Shown here: positions 36,308 through 49,599 of the stretch, piece by piece
Numbering within the stretch: the first letter of the stretch is position 1
How the letters are laid out: every line of letters starts with the position of its first letter
Source of the DNA: Pezizomycotina sp. ARF18
Lineage: Eukaryota > Ascomycota
Length of the DNA stretch: 64,000 bases
Assembly: GCA_002224055.1 (NCBI GenBank)
Contig: AZLU01000026.1
Location: forward strand, 227,006 to 291,005
Reading direction: 5' to 3'
Program-made: the position numbers and the translations under genes
Notes under the pieces: model-generated
What the model saw: only the letters and a program-made list of their open reading frames with translations
What the model was told of the DNA's origin: nothing
Database searches by the model: none

Positions 36308-36690
36308 TGATGCGGACTCTCATAGCTTTTTTCTCGTGATGTATCAGTCTGCAAGTTCGTAAACGTTTGATTTCGTAGGACGTTTCGCTTCTGAAGTAAA
36401 TTCGATTTTATCGTTTGGCGGGTCTAAGGCAGACGAATTTTGATATCGGTCGGATGTTCGGCTTTGATACCGGCTAGGTTGTTTATGAGGTTATGGTTAA
36501 ACTTGCTTGCTCCTGCTCGTCAGGTGTATACGGTCCGGATCCTGCGGCATCGATATCCTTGGGGGTGAAGTTATGAAGTGATATTATGAAGCGCGAGGGT
36601 TTTGTTTTAAATGAGTCTCATGGGTACCTCTTTATCATTTGACGTGCTATCGAGGGTGGCGCCAGTTTTAGTATCCAATGATCGAATGCA
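36308..36690. repeat. Degenerate repeat family, copy B
   Basis: Best-preserved match to copy A. It also shares with copy C the block 'gccagttttaatatccaatgatcgaat'. The repeat unit is therefore at least 350 bp and recurs about every 1.2-1.4 kb on the same strand. Confidence 0.8.
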
Positions 36691-39497
36691 CAGTGTGTTC
36701 TCGTCGTATAGATGGCTCTGATTCGCAGAGGGCTATCTACTTTTCTTATTCATTTCCTCCGGTCAAGCCGGGCGGATGTCTCTTCCAATTCGACTATCCT
36801 CTTTCATTCCCACATGTTCCCTATATCCTGAGTGTCTTCGTCTGGAGACGGTGGTGTCGGTAATAGCTTTTATATCGTTCTGTTTCAAAATCATCCAAAT
36901 TCTTGCTAGGTCTTCAGTGGACAGCTTTTAAGTTACGTATTCCACCAAGCTATAACGAAAAACATGCAATTTTATATGCTTCAGAGGCTGACTACGAAAC
37001 AGTTCCTAACTGTTTGTAGAGCAGTCGAGAATAGGAGTGAGAAGGTTTGTATCGAGGATAACATGGCGAACTACATGACCATCGCTAGGATCGGAAAGGC
37101 AAGCTCGAGAAGACCGTGTGCAGACGACTTGCAGATCCTTATTGTGTTGTCTCTAGATATTGCCTGCTGGATCCCAACGCCTTGTTTATGAAACCCGCTG
37201 GCCTGGTAGTGTTGTGCGGGATTCTATATTTTGGTACATGTAGGTTGTACATTTTTATATTTTAGCGTTGATAATTTTGGCCAATCGAATGTGGCTTACA
37301 CCCTCGCGCGCGTGTGCCAATATCGATGCTGGCCTTCATGAAGTGATTTTCGGGTCCTGTATCTTCGTTGAGGATATTGCCTTACATCGAATTAAACACC
37401 CGCAGATCCATAATTAGATGTAGATATTTCGCGCCCTTTACGATTACACATAGTGCCATAAAGCTTCAGCCTTATTATTAAAAGCGGGTCCAGGGTATCA
37501 TAATGCCATCTGCAAACAGTCAGTGTATCTAAAACTGCTCCTCGAAGGGAATCAGGTTACTTGTAAACCTCTATCCCCACCCATCCGCCCTTAGTTCTCC
37601 TCGTTTTGAAGTCTTTAGATCTTCAGCGTCGAACAGCAAAGGGAAAATAGTTACATATCGGAGGTGTCAAACACATGTATCCTAACTCGTCAAAACACGT
37701 TAGAAAATCTATCAACCAGCTTCGACTCATCCATCCAACCATCTAACGCATACGATATCGGGGTAATGATTGCATGGCTTTCATGCCGCTTGGTTTGTTC
37801 TTTTTAAATTCAGCTTGTTACGGTCTTTGTAGAGACTGATGTCGATGTGCTTATTCGATTTTCAGGATTATGATCTGGAACGAGGAGTCTATCAGTGTTC
37901 CGGCGCATACGGGGTTTCCACTAATCACTCTCAAAGGTGAGCCCAGAATAAAATTTAGGCTTTGCGATCTTGCGATAGGTCTTATATTGCCGTCATTCAG
38001 AAGGAACAATGATTGATGGGCACGCTATAAGATAGGAGGCGTTTTTATCTTCCGAGTGATTAGTGAAATTTTGCAGGTTTATGAAATGTGGTTTGGGCCT
38101 AGATATTTAATATTGTCATTAAGCACCTTTTAATAGGTAGAACTATGTCTTCGTCCGTGAAAGCCCGTAGAGTCCTTTTTAACAGATGATGACCCTCATG
38201 GAAAGGCGTGGAATATCCGTGCGTTTCGGCTCACTTGCTTCGAAGCACTATGGAGGGCCTTGTATGAATCTCGTTTAGGTTATCCAGTGCCTTTGGTACA
38301 CAGATAGTTAGAAGAGGGCTACTACTCGATCTAAGCCTCCACTTTCTTGATGGTGTGGTGTATATTACGTTACTTGGTTTTTCTAGGGTGAAACGGATAT
38401 AATCTATGTTTACGGATGCGTAGGTTTCTTATTCGTGTGAGCTCTCACTATTGTCTGGGAGACTGTATACGTTGTTCTTTTAGTACAATACGGTTTATCG
38501 TACGTGATCCTCGCTTTGGTCGACGTTGATTGTAATGTTAATACGCATATCGATTATAAAGGTCATTAGAACTTGAAACTTGGGATCGGAGGATTCACAA
38601 GGAATATCCGCATATGAAACGAACAACCCACTCAAGTAGCAAGTGTTGAATACTTTATAGTTAGAGCACATGGGTGCGTTATAAAGAAGTAATGGGTTGT
38701 CCTGTTTGTTGTTTGTTGAGTTTAATAAAATGAAGATTCTTTGAGCTGAAAAAAAAAAATATTTTTTTGTTATTATTAGTACTACTTCCTTCAAAATTTG
38801 GAAAAGCTAAGAATCCTCCTTCGGAGGGTTCTAGACTAAAGTAGCTAAGAATTTTTCAATAGTTTCTTTTGACAGTATACTAGTATTGGGCATTTAATAG
38901 ATAGGTAACTGGAGGATTGAAGATAAGCTCATAAGATAAAGGCATTACTCTATATTAGTTAAGCTATAGATATGTTCATCCGGTTTGTGACAATTCCTCT
39001 GCCGATGGCATTGCGACGTCGCGATGGACGGAACTTGAAAGCCCAGTTGAACTAGGCTAGTAGTAATGTTCAATGAAAGAGATAGGGAATCACTATAACC
39101 TTCTACGTGTGTCCGTGGAAGATTTGTTCAAAACAATGAAGTGATACGCAGCTGTCATTAAGCATTTGGTTATCTAGTGTTTTCTCGTGCTTTCTGCATT
39201 GAATATCTAGAGATATATGTAATTTAATGGGTGCTTGTGATTTGTACACTGGTGTATTACCTTCGCATTTTTTCTTCTCTCACCTTGCCTGATAATTCTA
39301 GATCACTGGCAAGAGTCTTTCCTCCATAGTCGTTGAGCTCAAGTCCACGAATAAGATATCGCTATCTGTGAAGTTCTAATCAAGAGGTATACACTTCTAT
39401 AGTATACACCACTTCTGCATACGGCTATACGCCGTCACAGAAACCTCCTGCACTCCGGCATCACTCAACGGAGAACTTTTTTTCCCTTGATATTCGG

Positions 39498-42034
39498 TCA
39501 CCTCACCGCGCAGATATGTCTCGCAACAATCCTCTCATTAATTGAATGAGAAGGCGGTGTGCCGTACGTGGCGTGCGTCTTGTCCAATGAATTTTCTAGT
39601 TGAAGTTTGCTCTCCGCGTCCACCTCTGATAGCAGATCCTCCCACTCTCCTGCCGCCGGGCAACGAGGTGCCTCAACGGTACATAGGATCGCGGGCGTGG
39701 GTAGATAATCGGGGTGTAGGTCTGTGAACATAACCGCCGCGTAGCGTAGTGTCGGATCCCAGGATAAGCGCTCGTGAAGTCTGAGTTTGTATCGGCTTTG
39801 GAACCACGACGTCGTCCCAGATTCGTATTCGTGTGTTGACTGAGGCACCTGACACAAAGATGCATCTGGGACAATGACTATTTCTGATCTCATACCGTCG
39901 TGGACGGCATCGCGAATTGCGAAACCCGGAAAAGAAACAGGAAGGCCCCACCCATCCGGTAATATACACACGGACGGTTTCTCCGGCGACCCCTCGCTCA
40001 CCGTAATCAGATCCGGCAACTGTCCCAGAAACGACCGCGGCGCCCATCGGTATCCATCGCGCTGAAGCCGCGGGTGGTCATTGAATATAACCCTTGGATC
40101 AAACTGCTCGATGCGCTCGTAGAATATTTTCATCCGCTCATCCAACGTCTTCTTCGAAAGTAGTGGTCGCGGGTCGAGACTTAATATTGTAGAAACACAC
40201 AGCGGCTCGTCTTCTTCTTTACTCGGCTGTCGTGAACGGAGGTACCGCGCGCACGACCGCAGACGGGCGTTTATATCTGCCGTCCGCGCTGAGCGCTCGA
40301 AGAACCTGTAGAACGCCTCTAATCGTGTGCCGCACAGCGTTCTCAACGGCGATTCCGATACGGGTTTCCTCCGTTCTGACGAGCGCAGCATGATCGGCGC
40401 CGGCGGTAAGCCGATTTCGAACTTCTCGAAGCGTATCATGTCGTAGAACGTCTGCGGGCCGTCTTTAAACTGGAACAAAAGCGTGTGGCCTAATTGGCCC
40501 TCTTGTAAAGTCCACAATCTGTGATGCCAGTTCGATAAGTGCAGTCGGATAAATTTGTCGATAAGATCTGCTTCGCGGGAGAGTGTGAGGATGAAAGAGT
40601 CCAGAACAAGAGTTCTGTCGGCGTTCTTGTAGACGTGGCGCATGTTAGCTATCGCTGACTTTCGGGCTTCGTCTTTGCCTTTACCTACGGGTACGCAGAG
40701 GGTATCGATCCAGAACCCTATGAGGTCGCCACCCGTCTTGACTATTGGGAGGAGAGTACCCTCAGAGGAGAGGTAGGACTCGGTGTAAAGTTGCGTGACT
40801 AGATTTTGAATCCGAGTCAGCTGGCACCTGCGGATCTCGTTCCAGATGCCATCGTTCCCTAGACCGTCGGACCACCTATAAATTAGGCAGAAAACTCCTT
40901 GAGCCTTTCATTGGCTAAAAATTCCATATGGGATAATCATGGTGAACGTACACATGCGATATCGCCACGTACATATCCCCTGGTGAGAACGCCCGAGCAG
41001 TAATCTGCTCGCCATCCCACGTAATCATCGGAATACTCCCCCTCCTAATAATATTCGACAGGTTCTCCGGAGCGATAATATAATCACAACCATCACACCC
41101 GTCCGTATGCCGTGGCACATACGCTTCCACGTCGATAGCCTGCGCGAAATCCCGACATATCGCCTCCGAACAATCCATCCCGTGATTAGCCCTCCTTGCG
41201 CGGGGGCACTGCATCCCGCCGAAGTAGTAATCCGCGCATATGGACGAGTTCCGTAGCGACTCCGGAAAGAACGGGGAGTCGCTGACGCACCAGGCTGCGT
41301 CTAGTAGGCGTTTACGCAGGAGGGATTGGGTCCCCATGTTGGCGTATCGCCGAGGTTTCCGGTTTTGTAGATCCGCACTAGGGCGGATGAGAGGGTCTCG
41401 CCGAGGGCGGCGATGGAGAGTCCGATGAGCGCGATAGTATCGGATGTGATACTGCTTCCAGCTACAACGGTAGTATCTAAGTCTAATGCTTTGCTGTACG
41501 AAAACATTAAATTAAGGATCCCGCTGATCTCCTTCGCTCGCGCCCTGTGCGCGTCATCGGCCTCGCTTTCGCTCTCGATTCGTGCCCATTTCTCGATTAA
41601 ACTCTGTAGTTTCTCTGTATTTAAGACTCGCTGCCCGTTTTCTGTGGCCTTTACGAAGTCGCCCCCTTGAACGCTGACTCCAGCACATCGAAACGCCGAT
41701 ATCAGCCCTCCAAACCACAATGACAGTTGAATAAACTGAACGACCTCTTCAGGTGTCTTGTTGTCGTGATAAGCTTGCGATTGGTCGAGTTGTGTATCCA
41801 CCCGCTGCGCTTGAAGAACGAAACGAAGTCTGAGGATTTTTCGAGATCCTCGAGACTTTCGGCGGTGCAGATGCATGGTATATGAAGTGGCAGAGAACCG
41901 GGAGGAGATGGTAGGTGCTCCATTATTTCCAATAGTCGTGGAAAGGGAACATATACATCTCTTACGGATGGTACTAAGTTGGTTACTATGTGGGGTCTCC
42001 CAAGCAGATCTGCAGAGCCTCGAATAAAAAACAA
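39498..42034 (-). CDS. HET-domain protein (heterokaryon incompatibility)
   Basis: Fungal non-self recognition protein of about 800 residues, usually cytosolic; HET domains trigger cell death when activated. Coding starts at 42034 (minus) with MFFIRGSADLLGRPHIVTN and continues, after frame changes near 41.8 and 41.34 kb, to MGTQSLLRKRLLDAAWCVSD. The HET domain begins at MITWDGEQITARAFSPGDMYVAISHVW. An intron at 40878-40952 (gtacgttc..ttatag) lies just after this motif. Then a 381-codon open frame from 40643 contains NADRTLVLDS and LSNWHHRLWTLQEG, both HET-domain signatures (the 'Rvw..qE' box). The C-terminal 250 residues show no further domain. The stop is at 39498. The pre-HET part has a helical segment rich in Glu and Ala. 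Confidence 0.88.
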
Positions 42035-42304
42035 ATTGCGAGAGAACCTCTATCCCATGGCTGTACTAATCCACATTCATCTCTAAAATTCAGAATGCCG
42101 TAATTAATTATAAAGAGGGTTTGAATTGCCTAAGTATAAGAAAATAATACTGCGATGTATCCCTCGATTAACCGTAAACACCATGAAAAAAAAAAGGAAA
42201 TGCAAACAGCAAACCCTCCTGTTATTCGTACAATGGAAGCGAAAGGAAGATATGTGACGGACATTCTTGAAAACGGCCGCAATGGCAGTTTTTACGGCCA
42301 TTCC

Positions 42305-43884
42305 TTAGGCGAATGTATCCCTCCGGAACAACTTTCTATCCTTGATAGAAGCCACGCTCCGTCCTTCTTCACCCGTCATCCAGTTCGGCATCTTCATGCC
42401 GTCGATGACTCCCTCCTCCACGAGGGTCCTGATGCCCGCGAAAACATGCGATCCTTCTAGCGTGATTGTTAATGCTGGTCTCCAGGGTTCGTCCCCTTCC
42501 GCCTCATCCTCCGCATCATTCCCTTACCGCGGCCGCTAGCCTGCGCGCCTTTCTTACCGGCCGCTTTCTTCGTCGCACCATTCGTAGACACAGGATAAAG
42601 CTCCCTCAAGTAAAACTCCGCCCTCTCCAACCCCGCTCCGTCCCTTCCTTGCCTGAAATACCGAACCTGCCTTCCGCTATCTTCCGCCGCTTAACCCTCT
42701 CTTCTCTTTCTTTTTTCCTCTTCGCCGCCTTCTCGTTCTCTTCATCGCTCAACTTTCTCCGCTTTCTTTAACCGGATCGAGATAATCATCCTCTCTAGCC
42801 CTCTTCCTCCTCCCCTCCGCCCCTCCAGCGGGTTCGCATCTACCGCCCCGTCTCCTTCGACTTTATAGACGCTCCACGCGCCCTGCGCCGCCATAGCACC
42901 CCTCCCGTTCCCTTCATGGATACTAACGTCTCGAGCCTGCGCGCTGTTAAGCCGGCGCTCGTGAGCTCGTACCTGTTGTGCTGGCTGCTCAGCGCTATCG
43001 GCAGTGACTTGTGCGCGATCTGCACAAGCGTGTTCGGGTTCGGCGTGAAGAAGACGTGCGCGGAGGAGTCCGGGAAGGCGTAGTAGGCTACTGCGGCGGA
43101 GGGTTTTGTCGGGAGCGGATGGGGAGGGAAGAGGGAGAGGCGGACGAGGGTTAGGGGGAGGGATTGGTGGCGGGTTATGTAATAGTGCTATGTGTAATCC
43201 ACTATTAGCATGAAGATTAGAAAGGGAGAGGAGAAAAGACATACGCATTGAGCCATGGAGTGTATGAGGGATTGCAGGGATTGTGTGAAAGTCTTCGGTT
43301 GGAATCTGGGAACGCTTGTTTTCGAGGCGTGTTTGCCCTGGATGGTGAGCTCGGCGGCGGTCCACTTCATTGAGTTTGGTTGGTCGTATAACTCTGCAGG
43401 GAATTGTTAGGGGTGCGCCTAATCCGGAATATGAGAGGAAGATACATACGTTGAACTTCAGCCTGCGCAACCTGCAGAAGACTTAATCCGTCTCGCTATT
43501 CATTTTCAACCCGTTAGCATTCTAGTTTTCCATTTGCTCAGACCCACAAACGCAATATAGCAGAATTTACATACCCACTCCCTATCGAATATCCTCTCGA
43601 CGATCGTCTTTCTGGTCTTCAGCATGTTATAAGCATCCATCACATCGCCGATCGGGACATCCTCCGCCTCGTCATCATCGTACAGGTCATCCTCCGTCGG
43701 CGAGAGGTCGGGTTTCGTGCGCTGGTGATCGTCGATCCATCTCGATACCAGGAGAAAGAGCGATGGCTTCGATAATTTTAGCAGTATGCGCGACAGCTGC
43801 GGCGATGGAGGTATGATGTGCGACGATGCGAGGGCGGCGAGATGGAGGGCCGGAGACGCGGGTCTTCTTTCGCGGAGGAGGCAT
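42305..43884 (-). CDS. chl4: Chl4 / CENP-N inner kinetochore protein
   Basis: Homologue of yeast Chl4, fission-yeast Mis15 and human CENP-N, which binds CENP-A nucleosomes in the constitutive centromere network. The start is placed at 43884 (MPPPRKKTRVSGPPSRRPRI). A frame change leads to LLKLSKPSLFLLVSRWID, the family's N-terminal signature, then DVMDAYNMLKTRKTIVERIF and the DREW box. After an intron (about 43495-43575) the segment DGLSLLQVAQAEVQ follows, then MKWTAAELTIQGKH. The middle part (43.15-42.85 kb) contains YYAFPDSSAHVFFTP. A Lys/Arg/Glu-rich linker precedes the conserved C-terminus, which reads EGSHVFAGIRTLVEEGVIDG then MPNWMTGEEG and ends at 42305. At least three introns and four frame changes. 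The gene diverges from MYG1 with about 385 bp between starts. Confidence 0.87.
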
Positions 43885-44269
43885 GTTGGTAACGTTTGGT
43901 ATATGGTTGATCGTGTTCTGAGAGGCGATACTGATAGTGCTACTGTTCGATGTCGAAAATGTGTGCAGAAGGGTCGTCGATAAGGGGATTCTGGTGATGA
44001 TGGTGACGGTGATGTTTTCTGTTGCTTTTTATGTTGTTGTTTTGCTTTTCTTTTTGTTTTGGGTTGGGGAGACGCGAATTTCCCCTGGGAAATGGGGCGT
44101 AGCTCAACACCAGCCACTTGCTGAATTGCTTATCGATAAGAGAACACTAGCCACAGTGGCACATTTATCTCAAAGCTCCCGGCAGGTTTTATTTTTTGCT
44201 TGGTGGAAACATTTTGTAGCTCAACTCCACCAAGCAATCAATAAAAACACGACGATCAAGAGCTCTCGT
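43885..44269. promoter_or_regulatory. Divergent promoter region between chl4 and MYG1
   Basis: About 385 bp between the inferred start codons of two genes read in opposite directions. It contains a stretch rich in T and G (43990-44070). No consensus site was recognised; the call rests on position only. Confidence 0.4.
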
Positions 44270-45573
44270 ATGCTTTCGAGAGCATCTACCCTACGCCATT
44301 GCTTGTCCAGCCGTTGTATTCCTAATTCTATCTCCTTATTTAAGGGCAGTAGGCTCTGTGGGTCGATAGTTCGCACAAACAGCAAGCTTCTTCATCCATC
44401 ATTTTCATTCAAACGTAGCTGCAGCACATCGTCACAGACAACGGTACGAGCAATGGAAGCCGTCGGAGAAACCGTCATGGAAAACCCTGCCAAGAAGCTC
44501 AGGCAAACGCCAATGGTCATTGGAACTCATAGGTAAACTGACAACTGCACAAGATCTTCGCGAAGATCCAAGCTAAATCACTGTCTCAAACAAACAGCGG
44601 TCAGTTCCACGCCGACGAAGCCCTAGCTGTCTACATGCTTCGTATGACCCTCAGTACGCCGACGCGCACGTCGTCCGCTCCCGCGACAACGCGACCTTAG
44701 AAGAATGCGACATCATCGTCGACGTCACCGGCAAATACGACGGCATGAAGCACTTCGACCACCACCAGCGCGAATTCTCCGATACCTTCTCCTCAAAGTA
44801 CAAAACGAGGCTCTCGTCCGCCGGTTTAGTCTATAAGCACTTCGGCCGCAGCATCATCGCTTCCTTCCTCTCCATCGACGAAAAAGATCCGAATGTCGAC
44901 CTGATTCTCCACAGGCTGTACGAAGGGTTCGTCGAGGCCATCGACGCGAACGATAACGGGATAAACCCGTACCCGGCTACCGCGATGGATCCGGACACGA
45001 AGCAGATCGTCAAACCGGCGTTTTACGCTCACGGTATTTCGCTGCCCGCACGCGTTAATGCGCTGAATCCGTGGTGGAACAGGCTATCTCGCCCGAAGAA
45101 ACCGACGAGCGGTTCCAGCAGGCGTCGCAGCTTATGGGCGAGGCTTTCAGGGAGAAGTTGGACTTTTTGTGTAATTCCTGGCTACCAGCGCATGAGCTCG
45201 TCGTTGCGGCGCTCGATAAGCGCACAGAGACAGACGAGAGCGGGCAGTTAATACGCTTTGACCAGGCGCTGCCGTGGAAAGAGCATCTGTTCCAGCTGGA
45301 AGAGGAGAGGGCGAGCTTGGGAAGACGCTGTACGTTCTTTACGCGGATAGTGGCCCCGGTGGTGGTTGGAGAGTGCAGGCGGTTCCTGAGAGCCTGGATA
45401 GCTTCAAGAGCCGTAAACCGCTGCCGGAGCCGTGGAGGGGTATTAGGGATGAGCAGCTGAGCGAGCTGTCGGGTATCGATGAGTGTGTCTTCGTTCATGC
45501 GTCGGGCTTCATTGGTGGGAACAAGACGTTTGAGGGTGCGCTACGGATGGCGAAGAAGGCATTGCTATTCTAA
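44270..45573 (+). CDS. MYG1: MYG1 family nuclease
   Basis: MYG1 proteins are DHH-type 3'-5' RNA exonucleases acting in nucleus and mitochondria. An ATG at 44270 opens an N-terminus rich in Arg and Ser without acidic residues (MLSRASTLRHCLSSR), which looks like a mitochondrial presequence. A second ATG at 44453 (MEAVGETVMENP) would give a protein without it. An intron at 44532-44598 interrupts IGTHR/SGQFHADEAL, and the core follows with HSD-like metal residues: GQFHADEAL, then DVTGKYDGMKHFDHHQREF (DHH motif) and SSAGLVYKHFGR. Next come RLYEGFVEAIDANDNGI and the C-terminal part with GVLGMSS/ELSGIDECVFVHASGFIGG, ending at 45573. Frame changes are near 44.65, 45.05 and 45.35 kb. Length of about 400 residues is normal for the family. 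Confidence 0.92.
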
Positions 45574-48500
45574 AGTATACGGGATCTTTCTCAAAGCCAG
45601 CTCGAAAGAAAATGTATTATTATTTTATTAGGATACAATACAAAAAGTAACAATGTCAATTTATACAAAGGTAATGGCCTCCGCTTATTAAGGAGATAGA
45701 TCTGACAAATTTACCCTTCCTAAATCCATGCAATATTAATCCTATAAACCGTGACAGCAAATTTCTTCCATAAGTGCATATAGTATATTTGCGTTGGCGT
45801 GCAATGCAAAGTCCCAACACTTGGCGTCTATAAACCTCTACTTGAATCAACCAGTTTCGAGTATGGTTCCCTGACCCATAAAGTTGGCCTTATACTTCAG
45901 CCTAACCGAAGGGCGGCGGAAGTTGATAACAACGAAGCTAAATCGATTTACGTAAAGTTAGTGAGGAAGACTTGTATTCATGTAGTGATGTTTGAATTAG
46001 TATATGTGCAAAAGTCCGGTTGGTCCCGTATTTTGCGCGGGAGAATGTTAGGTAGAGCTCGGCATCTCTCATAAATTGTTATCGCCCTAGCCACGTCTAT
46101 GGTCCGAAGTGGAAGTTTGAGTACACTGATGTATCCAGGATGTAGCCTTGGTATTTTTTTTTTAGAAACGTGAAGTATCGTGCTCGCCAGTTATCTTCTG
46201 CTTCCCACCGTAAAATGACTTGATTCGTCAATAATCTATCGGAGATGATAAATTAAAATACTTTTAATATCTTTTGAAGGAACTCGTTGGTCGAGCTATA
46301 ACGATTTGAAATATTTACCCGCACAATAATGAGGTTATGAACAGAAAGTTATTTGATGTGTACGATGGTCGACTGACAAAGTCACAGTGTAAACTGTATA
46401 GCGGTTGTCTAGAATATTCGACTCGTTGAAACGGGCATATTAGAGACATAATATGTAGTTTACCGGACTAGATAGATAGAAGACGTGTGTAGTACTGCAG
46501 ACCTTCCATTATGTGCTTTGTTGAATCTGGCTTGGAAGAAATCTATGAAAATCCTCGTCGCCTCCTTTACTTAATCGTTCAACGCTAACTATGGGATGAC
46601 AATATGATCTGCCCTTACATCTACTTACATACTTCTCAAATAAATTAGTACTCCATCTTCAATGCGCCGCCGTAAATTTTCACTTGCACGCCTTATAATT
46701 GTACGTTCCATAGTAGACCGAGCTCATTGATAAGTACAAACGTATGGTTTGTAAGCGTTTCGGGTGCTTAGCAAACGCAAGTGGCTTTGCGAGCGCATCT
46801 GCTACTGTTAAAGAGCTCATGGCTGCACGGGTGTAGGGTGAACGGTTTTGTAATTTAGAATGTGGGTTATGCTGAACAGCGTCTGGACCTGACGAGCTCG
46901 GAGCTAGTACGGTGGATAAATTCGCCGGTAAGGATTAGAATAGCTATAGGAAGGAAATCTCTGTTCTCCAAATACAATTGCTGATGATACCCCCCAAGAA
47001 TGATTAGCTGATACTGGGGTGGATATCCGACAATCATGCAATCGAATTATCTTTTCTGAAATAGATATAGCGAACTAGCGACTTCTTGAATTTTGATGTT
47101 TTTTCGGTGCCCAAAGTCAGGATAATAATTTGAGACTATCTATTTCGGGCTTAAGCTTAATGATGCTACATCGTTTCAGAAACGGTCGGCTTTGTATGTT
47201 GACCGACAAGCTCTTAAACTCGCAAAAAATACCTTCTATGTGATGAATCGATCGCCCCTGTATATGATAATTGCCAGTCTCGCATGCACGATTTTTCTGC
47301 GTAGCTCTCCTAGGAAATATCTAATATCGGACTCCAAGATCGCATCGTCTTCTTGATTACTGTCATTCTCCCCAGTCAGTTTCAATTCGCAAATTACGGT
47401 GGCGGTGTTGCTCTTCGTCGGCTCTGAATTGAAACGTAAACTTCGTGTCTTGAAGGTATCGAACAGGCGCTTGCAGTATGAGGAAAGTCCTAGAAAATTT
47501 GGTGCTGTAAGCTTTCACTACGACTCCTGAAATTTTGTAATCCAACCGGCCGGTCCGCCCGGAGTTTGGTAAAGGCCACGGAAATGATACAGCCATTCAA
47601 TTAGTGTAACTTCCTGCTCAAGGCGGCCTATGTCGGCGAGAGTCTTGTCACAGTCAATTTCTTCGCTCATGTATTGAAGAGTAAAGACTTCACTTGCCCC
47701 AGAAAGTATTAGTATACGGCTGATGCAGTCCATTAGTTTGAATGAAATGAGGGTATCCATCGGTAATTCGAACAAATCTTCTTCAACCAAGCTTAATTAT
47801 GAGACTATCAAAAGCCTGTAGAGTTAACAGTCTATGGATTGCGGATTATTTCGTTTTTTTGTATGAGCGCTTCTCGTTCGGTCCTATTAGGATTTGGACT
47901 TTATGCGGTGCGTTTGTTAATCATCTGTAAACCAGATCTTACTCCTTACTTGTAGTCGTATATGTCTGACAGTACGTTCTGGGTTTCTACAAAGAGAAGA
48001 TAATAATCATATTGAACGCAGAATATTTTCTATTTGTTTGTTAGTGGCCGTTTTGAAAAGATATAAAGAAACACGAGTCTTACCTCAATCTGGGGCCAAC
48101 AGGGCCCTAGCCTAGTCTTACTTAAGTAAGTCTATAATACTACTTAAGTACCTATTTAGCATTTTCCGGTGGGAAATATAAACGAAAATATCCAGAGGAT
48201 GCTCTAGTAGGCTGTAGTCGATACTTTCGGAACAAGGGAAAGAACAAAGGAGAACAAATCCACTCAAGAAAAACGATAGCGTGCAGTATACTAACAGAAA
48301 CCGTGCTATAGAAGTGCGCTTTTACCGAATTTAAAATTGTAAGGAGTATTGTAGAAAAAGCCACGGTTAAGCTTCAATTCACAATATTAGCCCACTAAGC
48401 TGTCCGGGTGGTGTTCTTTTTTAAAAAATCTAGATTTCAAATTTAAAATGGACTTGCATATGCATTTGAGGGAAGAAGCGAGGCAGGGAACAGGGTGTTT

Positions 48501-49599
48501 GTACACGTAGAGTTCTAGTTGAGTATTAACCGGTAGGTTACTCAGTGGCTTCTTCATTAGCCGCCCACGCTAGGACTCCCCGTGTTAATGCGTCCCCTAA
48601 ATTCCCCGACTTATAAAGCTAGGGGCAGTGTAGGGGTGATCAAGGAGCACTTCGACTTCTGCCTGTTCTAGATGCACACTAGAGCAACGCGTGCGCGTGT
48701 TATCGTTACACAATGGCATGTAAAGGCATGAGGCGGTGGCCATTGACGGTTGACCGTTGACATGGACTCGCAGTTCCAGGACCGTTATTGCCGAGGTTGT
48801 AGTGGAGTAGCGAGGATTAAAACTCCATTCTTTGCCGGAAGGCTTAAGCTGAGGCTCACGAGACGTCAACTAAGGGAGCTCAAATTTCTGAGAGGACTTT
48901 CCGATATAAAACAGTAGCCGCTCACGCTAGTAGTTAGGCGAACCAACAGTTAAGGCACCACGAACGTTAAGCTGTCTGTATCTACGTAAAATGTGCAATG
49001 AAGTCGTTGTATATGGAAGTCTTCGCTAAAAATAAATCTGGCGGGGAGTCTCATAAGCCAGCTAATTAACTTGGTCCATTAAGGACATTGTCTGAATGCT
49101 TTAATTTTAACCATTCGACTTTATAGTTTTACCGGTGCTCGTTAATGGGTAAATAAGTCAATCCTTCTGATGTTTTAGTGCTTCTGAGAACGAAGCGATG
49201 TACATATGCTTCTTAACTTCGCGGGGAGTAGAGATCACAATTCAGCTAAGGATCTCGCTTTGATTCTAGTGCCGCTTAAACGTCGTATAGTCCTCAAATC
49301 CCTTTTAAATCAGTTGGCGGAGAAGGTGCTAAGGAACCAGGTCAAATATAGCCAAAGGTCAATAGTAATAACTACTTCGAAGTTTGTATACACTGCAATA
49401 TGTCGCATTAACCCTATAGCCCTATAACCCTACAGCCCCCATATATTCGAGCGTGATATTACATTTCACGCATGATTACCATCCGGCGCCTCGTCACAGC
49501 CGCTGACCTCCTGTCTTCCATAGTCCAGATAGTTAAAAAGTAGTTCGAACGGCCGCGGGTACATTGCCATCAGAATAAATATAGAGCGTTTTCATTTGC
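45574..49599. other. AT-rich gene-poor region
   Basis: About 4 kb of low-GC DNA. A minus-strand frame at 47518-47790 is listed separately; another at 48597-48869 has no domain and is not called. No repeat copy of known type was recognised by eye. Confidence 0.45.
47363..47790 (-). CDS. Possible gene fragment, unknown
   Basis: A 90-codon minus-strand frame from 47790 (MVEEDLFELPMDTLISFKLM) ends with RGLYQTPGGPAGWITKFQES and overlaps a second open frame down to 47363. Composition is more protein-like than the surroundings (even charge, amphipathic stretches). No family recognised. It may be a remnant of a fungal lineage-specific gene. Confidence 0.3.

Larger units (their letters stand above)
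32946..39497. other. AT-rich gene-poor region with decayed repeats
   Basis: About 6.5 kb without an intact gene. It contains a degenerate repeat family (three copies listed separately), a G14-type run near 33063-33077 and long T-runs at 33187-33209 and 35261-35290. Short open frames here (60-100 codons) are interrupted relatives of each other or random. Residues such as ASEADYE near 36.98 kb resemble the RNase H region of Copia-type retrotransposons, so decayed Copia sequence is possible. Composition suggests RIP-like C-to-T mutation. Confidence 0.5.

Noticed and set aside
36964-37191. Possible Copia RNase H fragment
   Set aside because: Only a short word (ASEADYE) matches what I remember of the family, without catalytic context; kept only as a remark in the region entry.
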